The translations under genes and the position numbers were made by a program. The notes under the pieces are model-generated. The model searched no databases. It was given only the letters and a program-made list of their open reading frames with translations, and was not told where the DNA came from. From NCBI GenBank assembly GCA_007026445.1, contig VDMD01000008.1, positions 124,001 through 188,000 on the forward strand: a DNA stretch of 64,000 nucleotides. The letters are read 5' to 3'. Origin of the DNA: Schizophyllum amplum. Taxonomy: Eukaryota; Basidiomycota; Agaricomycetes; Agaricales; Schizophyllaceae. Positions 41,561-51,798 of this stretch are shown here, one piece after another; positions within the stretch are counted from its first letter, which is position 1, and every line of letters starts with the position of its first letter.

Positions 41561-42961
41561 CTGCAGTTCATTTGAGCTCTACACTAGCATCATTTATTGC
41601 TGGGAAGTACTGGCCTCAGAGATCGCAGGTGGCCTATATAGCAAAAACGATATGGGCGCCTTGGACAAGTCCAAGAAAGACGAGTCGCGAGTCGCCGCGA
41701 CTCGCGAGCCCTGGAACCGGCCCGGTCCACCCGAATTCGATGGCGCGTGATGATTTTCCCACAGTTCGAGCCTGTTTCCCGCCACCATCTTCCAGTTCGA
41801 CATGAACTTGGCCTCCAGCTATCTATATCAATCGTCGCGCTCTCCGTACAATCTTCCTCAAACCGTTGTCAATGTAGCGACTCGGCCATTTTATCCAGGT
41901 CAACGCGTGCTATGGGCGCGCGCAATGTGCGACCTATGGACAGACTGTACCTTCACTGAGTTTTGCAGCATCAGCCGCTGCACAGACGCTCTGTCTCGCA
42001 CCTGTTCGTGCTAGTTTTCTGACCCTCAAAAGCGTATGGCCAGTGCTCACCAGAATCCTGTCTTTCTCGCGAAGGTCGTGAACCTCAGCGCGTGTGCATC
42101 CTTTGCTATCTTCCTTCTATGTCGACTAACAAGGCCTTTTTAGCAGCTCGTACGGCCGCTAAATCTGAGCAAGCTGCGTAACTTGGCATATCTCAAGCAC
42201 ACCACTTTTGGCCTCCATCGGGGCTTCCCGGCTCAATTTAGCCTGCAAGTTCTACTTTTACAATTTGTTGCGCGCACGACCGACTTCTAAGTAGGTACCG
42301 ATTTAGAGCTTGAAGCTGAACCACGGGACGGAGAGGTGAGCTCTCTGCCTATCATCCTATCCATCGCCGTTCCTCTTGTGCGCGTTGACATCGTGCAAAG
42401 GAAGTGCGTGTGGGGCCGAAGTTAAATCGTGGAAGGTCTGCGCATGTAGCAAGGTCCTTTCTCCAGCTGTTACCTCCTGGTCTGAACTCGTAGAGGGCTC
42501 ATGCAGTATTCCGCTCAGAAGTGTTTCCCTTCTCTCGCTCAGTCTCTAGCTCTGTCCCTCCGATCTCCGTCATATGTATCACGCAGTACTTCACGCGCCT
42601 AACAATTGAATTCATACTGTACCCCCACGCTCTTGCCTCGTCTTTCGAGCTCAGAACTCTCAGTGCGCTCATCCGGAGGTAGACATAGACCTCGGGCTGT
42701 GTAAACTTTTGGACCTAAGTCGAGGTCCCTCGGCGCACGCGGCCGCATTGTACCTGGTGACCAGAGACACGGGAAAACCAATTGATTGTTCTTGAACAAA
42801 ACCATCACCTCGTTCGTCCGTTCACCGTGTCGCTCGTTCATCAGACCCTCCTCCGACGCGAGGGTTGCCGACTCTTCACTCTTTTCTCTGGATAATCCCC
42901 GCGCGACGGGCGAATACCGCATTGGCCCGACGCCATCTTCACATCCCCGAACCGACGACGG
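41561..42961. other. intergenic, nothing recognised
   Basis: About 1.4 kb between divergent genes: the upstream region of the disrupted F-box gene and of the aspartic protease. Open frames are short; no repeat or promoter motif could be assigned with confidence. Confidence 0.4.
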
Positions 42962-45010
42962 ATGTATCTTCCGACCCCCATTCTTCTTCTCCTTCTCGCC
43001 GCCTCTTTCCATGCGGAGGTCCTGGCCGTGAAGCTCCCATTCCATGTCATACACCCGACCGAAGACGCGCAGGACGCGGGGCTCGCTCGACGCTCTGGGC
43101 CCGTCAGCGCATTCACCAAACGCACAGCACCACCGGACGCACCGCAGAGGAGGAACTTGCATGCTAAGCGGCTAGCGCACGAGCGACGAAGAGCGCTGCA
43201 GAAGTTTGGGCGCGATCCTCTGGCCGCGGAGACACCGAACAAACACCAGGACCGGGCGACGAAGCCCGCCAAGCGCACCACGGCGAACATCCCCATCTCG
43301 AACACCGGCAACGCGCAGTACATCAGCAACATAACTATAGGAGGGGTCACCGCGCGGGTGCTGTTAGATACAGGAAGGTGCGCGAGCATCCGACGAGACG
43401 CGACCTGGAGCTGACGGGTCTCCAGCTCCGACCTATGGATATCTTTCCCCGGCGACCAGCCGGACGCTACCGACCTCGGAAAAAGTGTATCTCTTGCCTA
43501 TGCAGTCGGCAATGCACAGGGGGACATATACTCTGCGGACGCCCAGTTCGGCAACTTCTCCATCTCGCAGCAGGTCTTTCGTGCGTGTCCGTGCTATTCG
43601 TATGTTTTTGCGACTAATATGCATCTCAGTGAACGTCAAGGATACCTCATCATTTTCCAGCGACATCCACGGCCAGGGCTACGACGGTCTCCTCGGTATC
43701 GGTCCCAACGAAGGCTCCTCCATCATGGACGAAATCGATCCCGACGACGACGACCACTCTGCAGATACCACCCTGGCGCGCATCTTCGCGGAAAACACTA
43801 CCGAGAGCAACTACATCACATTCCTTCTCGACCGCAAGAACTCGCCTAGCACCCCCTTCAGCGGCCAGCTGACCATCGGCGAGCTCGTTCCCATGTTCGC
43901 CAACATCACCGATATGCCCAAGCTCGATGTGGAGACGGTACACAAGCTGTTGGAGGAAGGTGCGTAACAACAAGCCGGTGTCTAGACCTCGTTAACACCG
44001 CACGCAGAACAACATTGGCAAGCGTTGACAGACAAGGACAACGGTATCATGGGTCCTGACGGCACTGTTATCAAGTACGACTCCATCGTCCCGAAGGCCC
44101 CAGATGGCCAGCTCGTCGCGGTGTTCGACTCTGGCTTCACATTCTCCCAAGTCCCTCGCGACGTCTCCGATTCGATATACGGTCGCGTGAAGAACGCCGT
44201 CTACGACTCAAAGAGCGAGTACTGGACTATACCCTGCGGGCAGGAGCTCAACATCAGTTTCAACTTCGGCGGCCACAACTACCCAGTCCACCCCCTCGAC
44301 ACCGTCGACGACAACTTCGGGATCTCCAATGCTGCCGGCGATCGCGTGTGCATCGGCTCCTTCCAGCCGATCACGACCGCGTTCAGTCTGCTGGGGAACT
44401 ACGATATGATCATGGGGATGAGCTTTTGTGAGTCGGCATTTGGCCGTTGTCTGTCGTTACTGACCTGAAGCCCGTAGTGCGCAACGTTTACACCCTGATG
44501 GACTTTGGCGACTGGGTACCGACGTCCAGCAACGACCGCGGGCACCCCTTCATGCAACTGCTTTCTGTCACGGACGCAGCCGCCGCGCATCAGGACTTTG
44601 TCACCAAGCGACTGGACGGCGTCGACACCACGGGCACCGATCAATGGCAGCTCCTACCCGAGTCGGAGAAGCAGGCGTCGCCCGTGAGCGACGAGGAGAA
44701 GAAGAAGCAGTACCAGGAGATGGTCCTCTCCCGCTGGCCATACATCCTCGTCGGCTGTCTCGCCGCCGTCATCATCGTCGTTGGCCTCATCATCTGGCGC
44801 TGTTGCTGCCGTCGGCGGGGCACCGGCAAGGGGGCCGGCTTCTTTGGCGTGGGCATGAGCCGCGGGCCGCCGAAGGAGAACGCGGACTCGGTGACGAGCG
44901 AGTATTTGAAGCTGCGCGAACAGAATAACAGTCAGTACTCGGTCAACGATGCCCACGCGAGCCAGTACTCCGCGAACAATATGTCGACGTATTCGATGCA
45001 CAAGCAGTAG
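42962..45010 (+). CDS. membrane-anchored pepsin-like aspartic protease (family A1)
   Basis: An endopeptidase expected in the secretory pathway or at the cell surface. Signal peptide MYLPTPILLLLLAASFHAE, then a basic propeptide-like region, then the catalytic domain. The first active-site motif is DTGSSDLW, restored exactly by an intron at about 43377-43430. The second is FDSGFTF, with Phe after DSG where Thr is usual. Further exons begin LNVKDTSSF, EQHWQALTD and LRNVYTLMDFGDW, the last being the usual hydrophobic end of A1 domains. A spacer with EEKKKQYQEM leads to one TM helix (YILVGCLAAVIIVVGLIIW) followed by CCCRRR and a cytoplasmic tail rich in Ser, Asn and Tyr. Five exons; stop 45008-45010. 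The TM type is known among basidiomycete A1 proteases. Confidence 0.9.
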
Positions 45011-46183
45011 CTCGGAAGGTGCACAAACAAGCATTAGCCCCGGACGACGTCGAACCTGCCGCTGTGTGTTTGCCGCCTATCAGCAGCGAATTACTAATTT
45101 TGCGCAATGTATTACTGGATTATCTTCTTCACTGCCGTTTGTGGATTGGGGCTTGTGGGCGCTGGAATCTAAATTATCTTCCCTGGTACGGCTTGTTGTG
45201 AACCCGGCTCGGTCTTGTGAGAGCCGTGTACTATTACAAGCGATGAAGATCGTGTTCCCCGAGAAGCTCAGATTCGTGAGGAAAGTACTGTGCTGGGGGG
45301 ACGGTGAAGGGTAGGATCCATCACGGTCGCGGCCATCGTTCACTCGCGGAAATCGTAGACACCTTGCAACGGTATGTTACTGTTTGTGACCCCTTCCGAT
45401 AAACACGGGTATCTGCCAGTATGCCAACAAGGAAGCAAGTCAGCTGTGAGTTTGGCATTTGCGAGTCTTTATCGAGGCTTGAGCGCTGGTGCTGAAAACT
45501 GGCCACGCGCGTCGCGAGCACGAGACTCAAACTTGAACTTCACTGTGCACGTGATCCTATTCCCACGCTACAGTCTTGTCTTCCTCATCCACTCGATCCT
45601 ACTGGCCTTCTCACATTGACAAGCCATGCCCACGATGAAAGCAACACTTTGCGCCCGACACATGATCTAGTCTGCATAACTGTATGCTTGCGTCATCCAT
45701 GCATGCCGGCTGGTCATTGCGCGCTAGGACCTCTGCACACCATTGGCTAGCCTTGGTCACAACTGTGTCCTACACAGCCAAAAGTTATTGCCATGACAAC
45801 ACGGGGGCCGCAAAATTACTGCCTTTGGAAAGTGACCCAACGCGCTCACTTTCAGCTCTCCATCATAGATGGCATCCTCTTTGGTCAACAACTGTATACA
45901 AGACGCCTACAACGACCTGCATGCCAAATTTGACCGCGAAAAACGTACCCGTACTCCCAGAATTGCACCTCGCCACCTCGCCACTCCGCCACTCGCTAAC
46001 ATGCGCAAACACAAAAGTTTCCTTTCTTGAAAAACCTCAGTTTCAGCAATCCATCAGGTCGTCGGCCAGAATGCTATATAAACGGGGCGCGAGCGGGCTG
46101 GTTCCCCACTCCCCAAGCACCTACCAGTGTCTTATACTCGCTCCGCCCGCTCGATAAGCTGCTGAACCCCCCGAACGACGACA
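45011..46183. promoter_or_regulatory. intergenic region and promoter of the zinc-finger gene
   Basis: About 1.2 kb without a recognised gene. Near the right end four imperfect tandem units of CTCGCCAC lie at about 45968-46000. A clear TATA box (TATATAAAC) is at 46075-46083, about 105 nt before the ATG at 46184. Confidence 0.45.
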
Positions 46184-47093
46184 ATGCCCGCCACTCGTAC
46201 TGCGCAGGTGAGTGCCCGAATTTCCTTTTTGGGAGACCTCGCCACTCACGTCGGGCGCAGAACCCCTACACCAAGGACAACCTCCCATCGTTCCGTAAGA
46301 ACGTTTGCGAGGCCTGTGGTGCCAGTGTACGCGCCAAGCGCGACCAGGAGCGCCATGCCCGCGGTCATCTCCCTGAGGACACTCTCGAACACATTACGAT
46401 GAAGAAGTGAGCGTCTAATCCGCTTCTCGTCCAATAATATGTCTAACATGTTGCGCAGGCCCTTCAAGTGTGAATGGGATGGCTGCACCAAGCGCTTCAG
46501 CCAGAAGAGCACATTGATTGTGCACGTCGCCGCCATACAGTGCGTCTGCCTAATCTATGACACTCATCTGACACCTTGCTGACGACCCGTGCAGCACTGG
46601 CGAGAAGAATTATCACTGTCCGGACTGCCCTAGCTCTTTTGCGGACCCTTCGGCGTGGTCGCGCCACCGCAAGCGGAGGCACGGCTGGGTGTCGCCTAAA
46701 GCTCGCGGGCCCCGTCGATCCAACGTCTACGCACCGTACGCGATGCCCATTGGCGAAGATTTCGAACCGAAGGAGCAGTTCCCCGCGCACACCGCGCCGC
46801 CGGTCATGTCGTCGTACATGCCAGGGTACGCATACGACATCGCCGGGCCTGCAGCGGCGCCCGACTACTTCGTCGACCCCCGGACGCCATCCCTGTCCTC
46901 CTCTTCGAGCCCAGCATCATCGTCCTCGATTCCCTCACCCATGGGAATGCAAATGCCGCATCCCTGGGATCTCGCTGCCCCCTTCCACGCTTCCTACGCT
47001 TCCTACGAGGAGTATCCCGCAATCGAGCAGATGCTCAACCATCTCTGGTCGGGCCAGCCTCAGCAGTGGGCCATCAACGCCCCGCTGTTCTAG
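46184..47093 (+). CDS. C2H2 zinc-finger protein, putative transcription factor
   Basis: ATG at 46184 (MPATRTAQ), then exons joined over short introns near 46208-46260, 46408-46458 and 46541-46593. Three fingers are visible: CEACGASVRAKRDQERHARGH, a diverged first finger; CEWDGCTKRFSQKSTLIVH, a canonical one ending in a second His after AAI; and CPDCPSSFADPSAWSRH with RKRRH. The linker TGEKNYHC between the second and third is the classical TGEKP-like linker. The C-terminal half is low complexity, with Ser/Pro runs, Met/Pro and Tyr, ending at LWSGQPQQWAINAPLF, which could be an activation region. About 235 residues. Target genes unknown. Confidence 0.83.
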
Positions 47094-47494
47094 TTTCTGA
47101 TGTCCTGACTCTGTGTACTTCCTCTCATAGCATCATCAACAGGACCAGATAGCCAACTTATTTATCATCTACTTTATACTTACTTCTATTCAGACTCTCA
47201 GGGACTTTTATCATCGCTACACTGGAATTCTCTGTTCTTCATACTCAATGTACACATAGAAGGAATGCATATCTGTGGCCTCTTTGGATATCATCAAGCA
47301 AGGACATGCAATTGAAGACACTGTCATTGTCACTGCATCGGCGGCTTCCACAGTACCTGGGGTATCTCGCTGACTCAGTAAACGACATGGTGTGGGCACT
47401 CACGCTCTCCTCCCTCGTTATGACCTGTCTCGCTGCGCTAATCCTTTAGTGAACCCTAGGAAGTACGCTCCGGGGTAGGCTCATAAAGTATGGA
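47094..47494. other. intergenic stretch, nothing recognised
   Basis: Holds the 3' untranslated region of the zinc-finger gene. AT-rich, no repeat or gene recognised. Confidence 0.4.
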
Positions 47495-47660
47495 GCAGAG
47501 TCCTAGTAGCGACCGCTCTGACGAGTAGCAAGGACACACATGCGATGTCTGGTGCAATAGGCTTTGCAATTTTACGTGGCGGGTTGGAGCGCATGATCGT
47601 GTATTTGGGCACCTGTCTCGCCGCAAAACCATGTTCCTTTCTTTCAGCCCTCAGGTCGAG
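47495..47660 (+). pseudogene. relic of an MFS transporter 3' end behind NmrA copy B
   Basis: The plus strand reads MSGAIGFAILRGGLERMIVY and LGTCLAA, corresponding to MSGATGFAVGGGRFESMILY and SGTCFAG in the complete transporter (minus strand, about 21970-22075). Flanking nucleotides (CGACCGCTCTGACGAGTA) also match. Upstream transporter sequence is missing and the end is degraded. It faces NmrA copy B tail to tail, as the shorter relic faces copy A. Confidence 0.72.
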
Positions 47661-47726
47661 GGAAGACTGCGTACACTACTATACAAGTTATCGTGTCATA
47701 ACGGGGGACTATTCACAGCTTGCACA

Positions 47727-49308
47727 TCACGCCCCAATATGTTCCTTCAGCTCCGTCCTGGCAAACTCCTCGATGGTTCCAACCTTGACGCCCAGCGCTT
47801 CCAGCCGCATGTCCGGAACCTCCACACCCGGAAACCACTCGTACTCCGCAGAGAAGTCGTACTGCCAAAGTCGTCAGCAACAAATCTCCCCAAGTTCGTC
47901 CGCCACGGCGAGAACCAGGAGGACACACACCATTTCATCCACAGCCGGGAATGCCATCGGGCCAAGATGTTTGACCGTTACGGGTACGCCGAGGCCCTTT
48001 GCCAATTCTGCCGCCGTCTCCTCCGCGGTTGCCCTCCGAGACCCGAGCACGAACATCTTGTGGTCAATCTCCGCTGGACGCGTCGTGTACTGTGCGAACA
48101 CCGCCGCGACCGCGGGGCCCATATCGTGCCCCGTCCACGTTTGGATGACGGAGGAACCGGGGCGCTCGCGGGTGATGAGTTCGTATCCTGTGTCGGTCTT
48201 GGTGAATGGGCAGCCGAGCTGGCTGCGGTAGAATCAGTGATAAGATCGGCTGGATGATCAAGGAGGGTGGGAAAATTAGTATTGAGGACGGGATGAACTA
48301 CATAGGATGCATGTGTAAAGGCGGGCACGGGCTGAGGGTAGGAAGGAGGGGGTAAGGGTGCAAGAAACGTACCCACGGTGGATGTTCTCCAAGAACGATC
48401 CCGGGCAGATGGAGGCGCAGGCGATGCCGGAGGCCTCCAGGTACTTCTGAACTTCGGCTTTCTCTGTTGAGCGCAAGTCAGCACTGGATGTATGCGAGTT
48501 CAGTTTGGCATACAAACCGTCAAAGTGGATGACATGGGTATACTTGCCGCCCGACATCTCGCGCACGTTGGGGAGGGAGCTGGGAGTTGGTTAGCCTGCG
48601 CGTATGTGAACACAATCCGCGCGTGCAGAGAGAGGAAAACCCAATCTGGCACAAAAGTATATGAGCCCACCCACCTTAACGCAACAAATTTGACGCCCGC
48701 CTCCATGCATGCGTCAATGACATTCTTGCCTTGATCCATTTCAGGCAGATCCGTGAATGGCATGGTGACCTGGATGGGTCAATGCAGTCAGACAGTCGTC
48801 AATGTACGTTGTAAGTCAGTGGGCAGCAGCTCGTCGTGGACAGTTCTCTCGGCGACGAACATTTCTCAGCTCGGCACGAACAGTCTTTGGTTCACGACGA
48901 GTTCGAGAAGCGGCGTGTCCTTCAGAAGCAACTAACTCACAAGGAACACACACTCCGCGCCAGTGACGGCCTTCTTGAGCGCGTCTTTGTTCCCGTACGA
49001 GGCCTCAACAACCTCGCAGCCCAGCGCGCGGGCGGTCTCAGAGTTGGCGTTGCGCGTGACCGCACGCGGAGTAAAGATGGTATCCTTGAGAAGGGCGCGG
49101 ATGACGGAGGAGCCTGTGAGAAAGGGGTGAGTCAGTGTCTGTATGGGAGATGGACAAAGAGGGGGGGGGGGTAGTAGAGGGGGGGGGGGGTAGTAGAGGG
49201 GGGGGGGTAGTAGAGGGGGGGGGTAGTAGAGGGGTAGTAGAGGGGGGGGGTGACAAACGCGCCTTGCACGCCCGTAGCCATAAAGACGGTAGCAATACGG
49301 GCAGACAT
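47727..49308 (-). CDS. NmrA-like protein, copy B, with altered nucleotide-binding motif
   Basis: A close paralogue of copy A (17407-18913) with the same exon structure: ATG 49308, stop 47727. Exons read MSARIATVFMATGVQG, SSVIRALLKDTIFTP, VTMPFTDLPEMDQGKNVIDA, SLPNVREMSGGKYTHV, ASGIACASICPGSFLENIH, SQLGCPFTKTDTGYE and the final YDFSAEYEWFPGVEVPDMR. Two changes stand out in exon 1: the first glycine of the GATGVQG motif is Met, and the donor of intron 1 is GC (AAGGCGCGT) instead of GT. Intron 1 also gained a G/C-tract minisatellite. The later exons have no stop or shift. It may still be expressed, with weaker cofactor binding or changed splicing. It is divergent from SDR copy B. Confidence 0.78.
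49160..49250. repeat. poly-G/GTAGTAGAG minisatellite in intron 1 of NmrA copy B
   Basis: Runs of 4 to 13 G are separated by TAGTAGA, about five times. On the gene strand this is a C-rich tract with CTACTAC spacers. The same intron in copy A has no such array, so it arose after the duplication. Lengths of G runs may be uncertain in the assembly. Confidence 0.85.
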
Positions 49309-50210
49309 CGTGTACTAATCGGATGTTATGAGGCCTGTGTCGAACGTTGAGTGTTCTGGGACAACTTCCTTCAGTGATCAGAAGCGGCGACAGACGCACA
49401 CGACCACGTGATCAGACCATGTTCTGAACACGTGGGCACGTGCTTTCCACGCTCGTTGCGTTCATCTCTTGGGGCGTTCCATAAAGTACTCTCGTCTGGC
49501 TCATTGCCTTTAAATTTTGGTATCGCCAGCGACGTTGTTTCGGGCATCCTTTGCGCATGCTTGTCAATGTTTGCCAAGGATGAACGGTTCACGTGAACTA
49601 TTGAGCGGCAACATCCGGCAACACCGGATTACGGCGACGCAGTCCGCTTCTTCCAGTTTGACTGGCACTCACACCAACCTCACATCAAAACTCCTCCTTC
49701 CGACTACTTGACACTGGCTTGGATGCTGCGTGCGACCTTCTTTCTCGACCAAAAGGCTTGGACTCTGTGGACACTTAGACCCCGTTCGGTAAACGTCGTA
49801 CCGGCGTCGTACATGAGCTGCACTAAATCCCCACGACGGTTACCGGTAACCGAACGAGGCCACTCGGAGTCGGCCTTGGAGACTCCGAATCGGCATGTAC
49901 TCGTTTCTATTGGCTCCCAGTTGGCTCTCTTCAATGGCGGTACGAGCAAAGAAATCCCTCGGATACCTTCCAGCAAGTCGCATGCTAAGTACACGCCGAT
50001 TGACGGCCAGTGCCTCTGTTCCTCATTGGCCCTCTCAGCTTGTTTAGATGCATCTCGGGCCGGTAGCATGAGCGACAATGACACTGCGGCGTGCGCGGCC
50101 CACCGAATCTGAGCAGGGCCATGCCTCTATCAGTATAAAGAGTTCCCCGTGACTGCGATCCATCCATCCACACTTGTCACCACCCCTTTTCTCCCTTTTA
50201 CATCTCGAAC
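49309..50210. promoter_or_regulatory. shared upstream region of NmrA copy B and SDR copy B
   Basis: About 900 nt between two divergent starts. It holds CACGTG palindromes near 49403 and 49429 and a GCACGTGC core at 49436-49443, the second copy of the dispersed 45-bp repeat (49377-49425), and an 80-bp segment with imperfect inverted ends (CCCGTTCGGT at 49784; ACCGAACGAGG near 49850). A TATAAA lies at 50134-50139, 72-77 nt before the SDR start. A bidirectional promoter is plausible. Confidence 0.5.
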
Positions 50211-51553
50211 ATGGGCCAGGCTCTCAGCGAGGCGTGGCCACCCAAGCCCAAGTTCAGTGTGGGCGACATGCCAGACCTTTCGGGCAAGGTCATGCTCGTT
50301 ACCGGTGGCAATAGCGGCATCGGAAAGGAGACTGTCAAGGTGAGTCGCCGTCGCGCGTTCGACGACATTAAAATTGACGCCGCCTCCCCCCAACAGGCCT
50401 TGCTTCAGCACAATGCGAAGGTCTACATCGGCGCGCGGAGTCAGGAGAGGGCCGAGGAAGCCATCAAAGAGCTCAAGGACATAACCAAGAAGGAGGCGCT
50501 CTTCATCAAGATTGACTTGGAGGACCTGAAGTCGATCAAGGCGGCGGTGGCGGAGTTCCAGAAGTATTGTTTGTTATTGCTTTGCGTGGCATATGCTTAT
50601 TTTTACTGCAGCAAAGAGCCACAGCTGCACGCGCTGTACAACAACGCGTCCGTGGATTTATTTGGGCATGCACTTTTTTCTCAATGCATATTCTAGAGGC
50701 GTCATGTTGTGCCCCCTCAGCATGTTGACCGCCGGCGGTGCGTACGTGCCGTTCATGTGGAATTCCTATTTTGATATGCGAACTTGCAGGTTACGACTTT
50801 CAGTTCGGCACCAATGTCCTTGGTACGCGTCCTCTTACGCCAAGGTCGCTTTCTCTAACGAACATCATCACGCAGGCCACTTCTACCTCACCAAATTGCT
50901 CCTCCCTATACTACTCTCTACCGCCCGGGATTGTGTAAGCGCCCGCATCGTGAACACATCCTCCAGCAGTCACACCTTCGTCGATACCATCAACTTCAAC
51001 ACCCTCAAGGACGGCCCCGCTCGTAGCAAGATGAGCTCCATGAACCTGTATTCGCAGAGTAAATTTGTACGCGGCTGCGTGCACAGCCATCTCTCGCGCT
51101 AATCCTCTTCCCAGGGCAACGTTGTTCTCGCGAATGAGCTCGCGCGCCGCTACGGAGACCAAGGAATCATATCAACCGCCCTCAACCCGGGAAATCTGCA
51201 GAGTAACCTGCAGCGCTACATGAACCCCATAGCGAGCAAGCTTACCGTACACATCTCCCGTTTGTTTGGCTTTTTTTCATCTCAGTCTGACTCGCGTGAA
51301 GCGCTTCGTTCTGTACCCGACGCCTTTCGGCGCGCTGACGCAGCTGTACGCGGGTACCATGGGTGGGAAGGAGCTCAATGGCAAGGTGCGGTCCCTGCAT
51401 GGCTTTCTCCTAGCGCTCATTCACTGATGTGGCGCGCGTCAGTATCTCATTCCTTGGGCCCGCGTCGGCAGTTGCAGAAGCGGGGCTGATGATCCCGAGT
51501 TGGGGAAGGCGTTATGGAAGTGGTGCGAAGAACAGGTAGCCAACGTATACTAG
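50211..51553 (+). CDS. short-chain dehydrogenase/reductase, copy B
   Basis: Paralogue of copy A (19576-20940). ATG 50211 ([13 protein letters not shown]). Motifs: [53 protein letters not shown], catalytic [19 protein letters not shown]. The end is assembled from exons carrying [27 protein letters not shown] and [10 protein letters not shown], with the stop at 51551-51553. All catalytic motifs are kept and no lesion was seen. Introns are short and at the same sites as copy A. It is divergent from NmrA copy B, whereas copy A is convergent with its NmrA partner. Probable NAD(P)-dependent alcohol/carbonyl oxidoreductase; substrate unknown. Confidence 0.86.
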
Positions 51554-51798
51554 AGAACCGCGCGTCACTTTGTCGAGCGCGCACGGACTCTTACCTTATT
51601 TCTGTTTTCGACTTGAACACTATTTCTGTCGCGACGGCCGGAAGCGGAATGAACATATATACCGAACACTTATTGCGCATTTCCACGCCACATTTCGTCA
51701 GTAAGCAGGACGTAGGTTTCACTATGCTGGCTCAAGAGACTTCGATACTCCTGCGAAGTAAGTCAGGGACTGAACAAAGAAGAACGAGTGCCGCGTAC

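Noticed and set aside
45020..45330. Small plus-strand frame after the aspartic protease
   Set aside because: Short, no family features, and best explained as 3' untranslated sequence of the protease gene.
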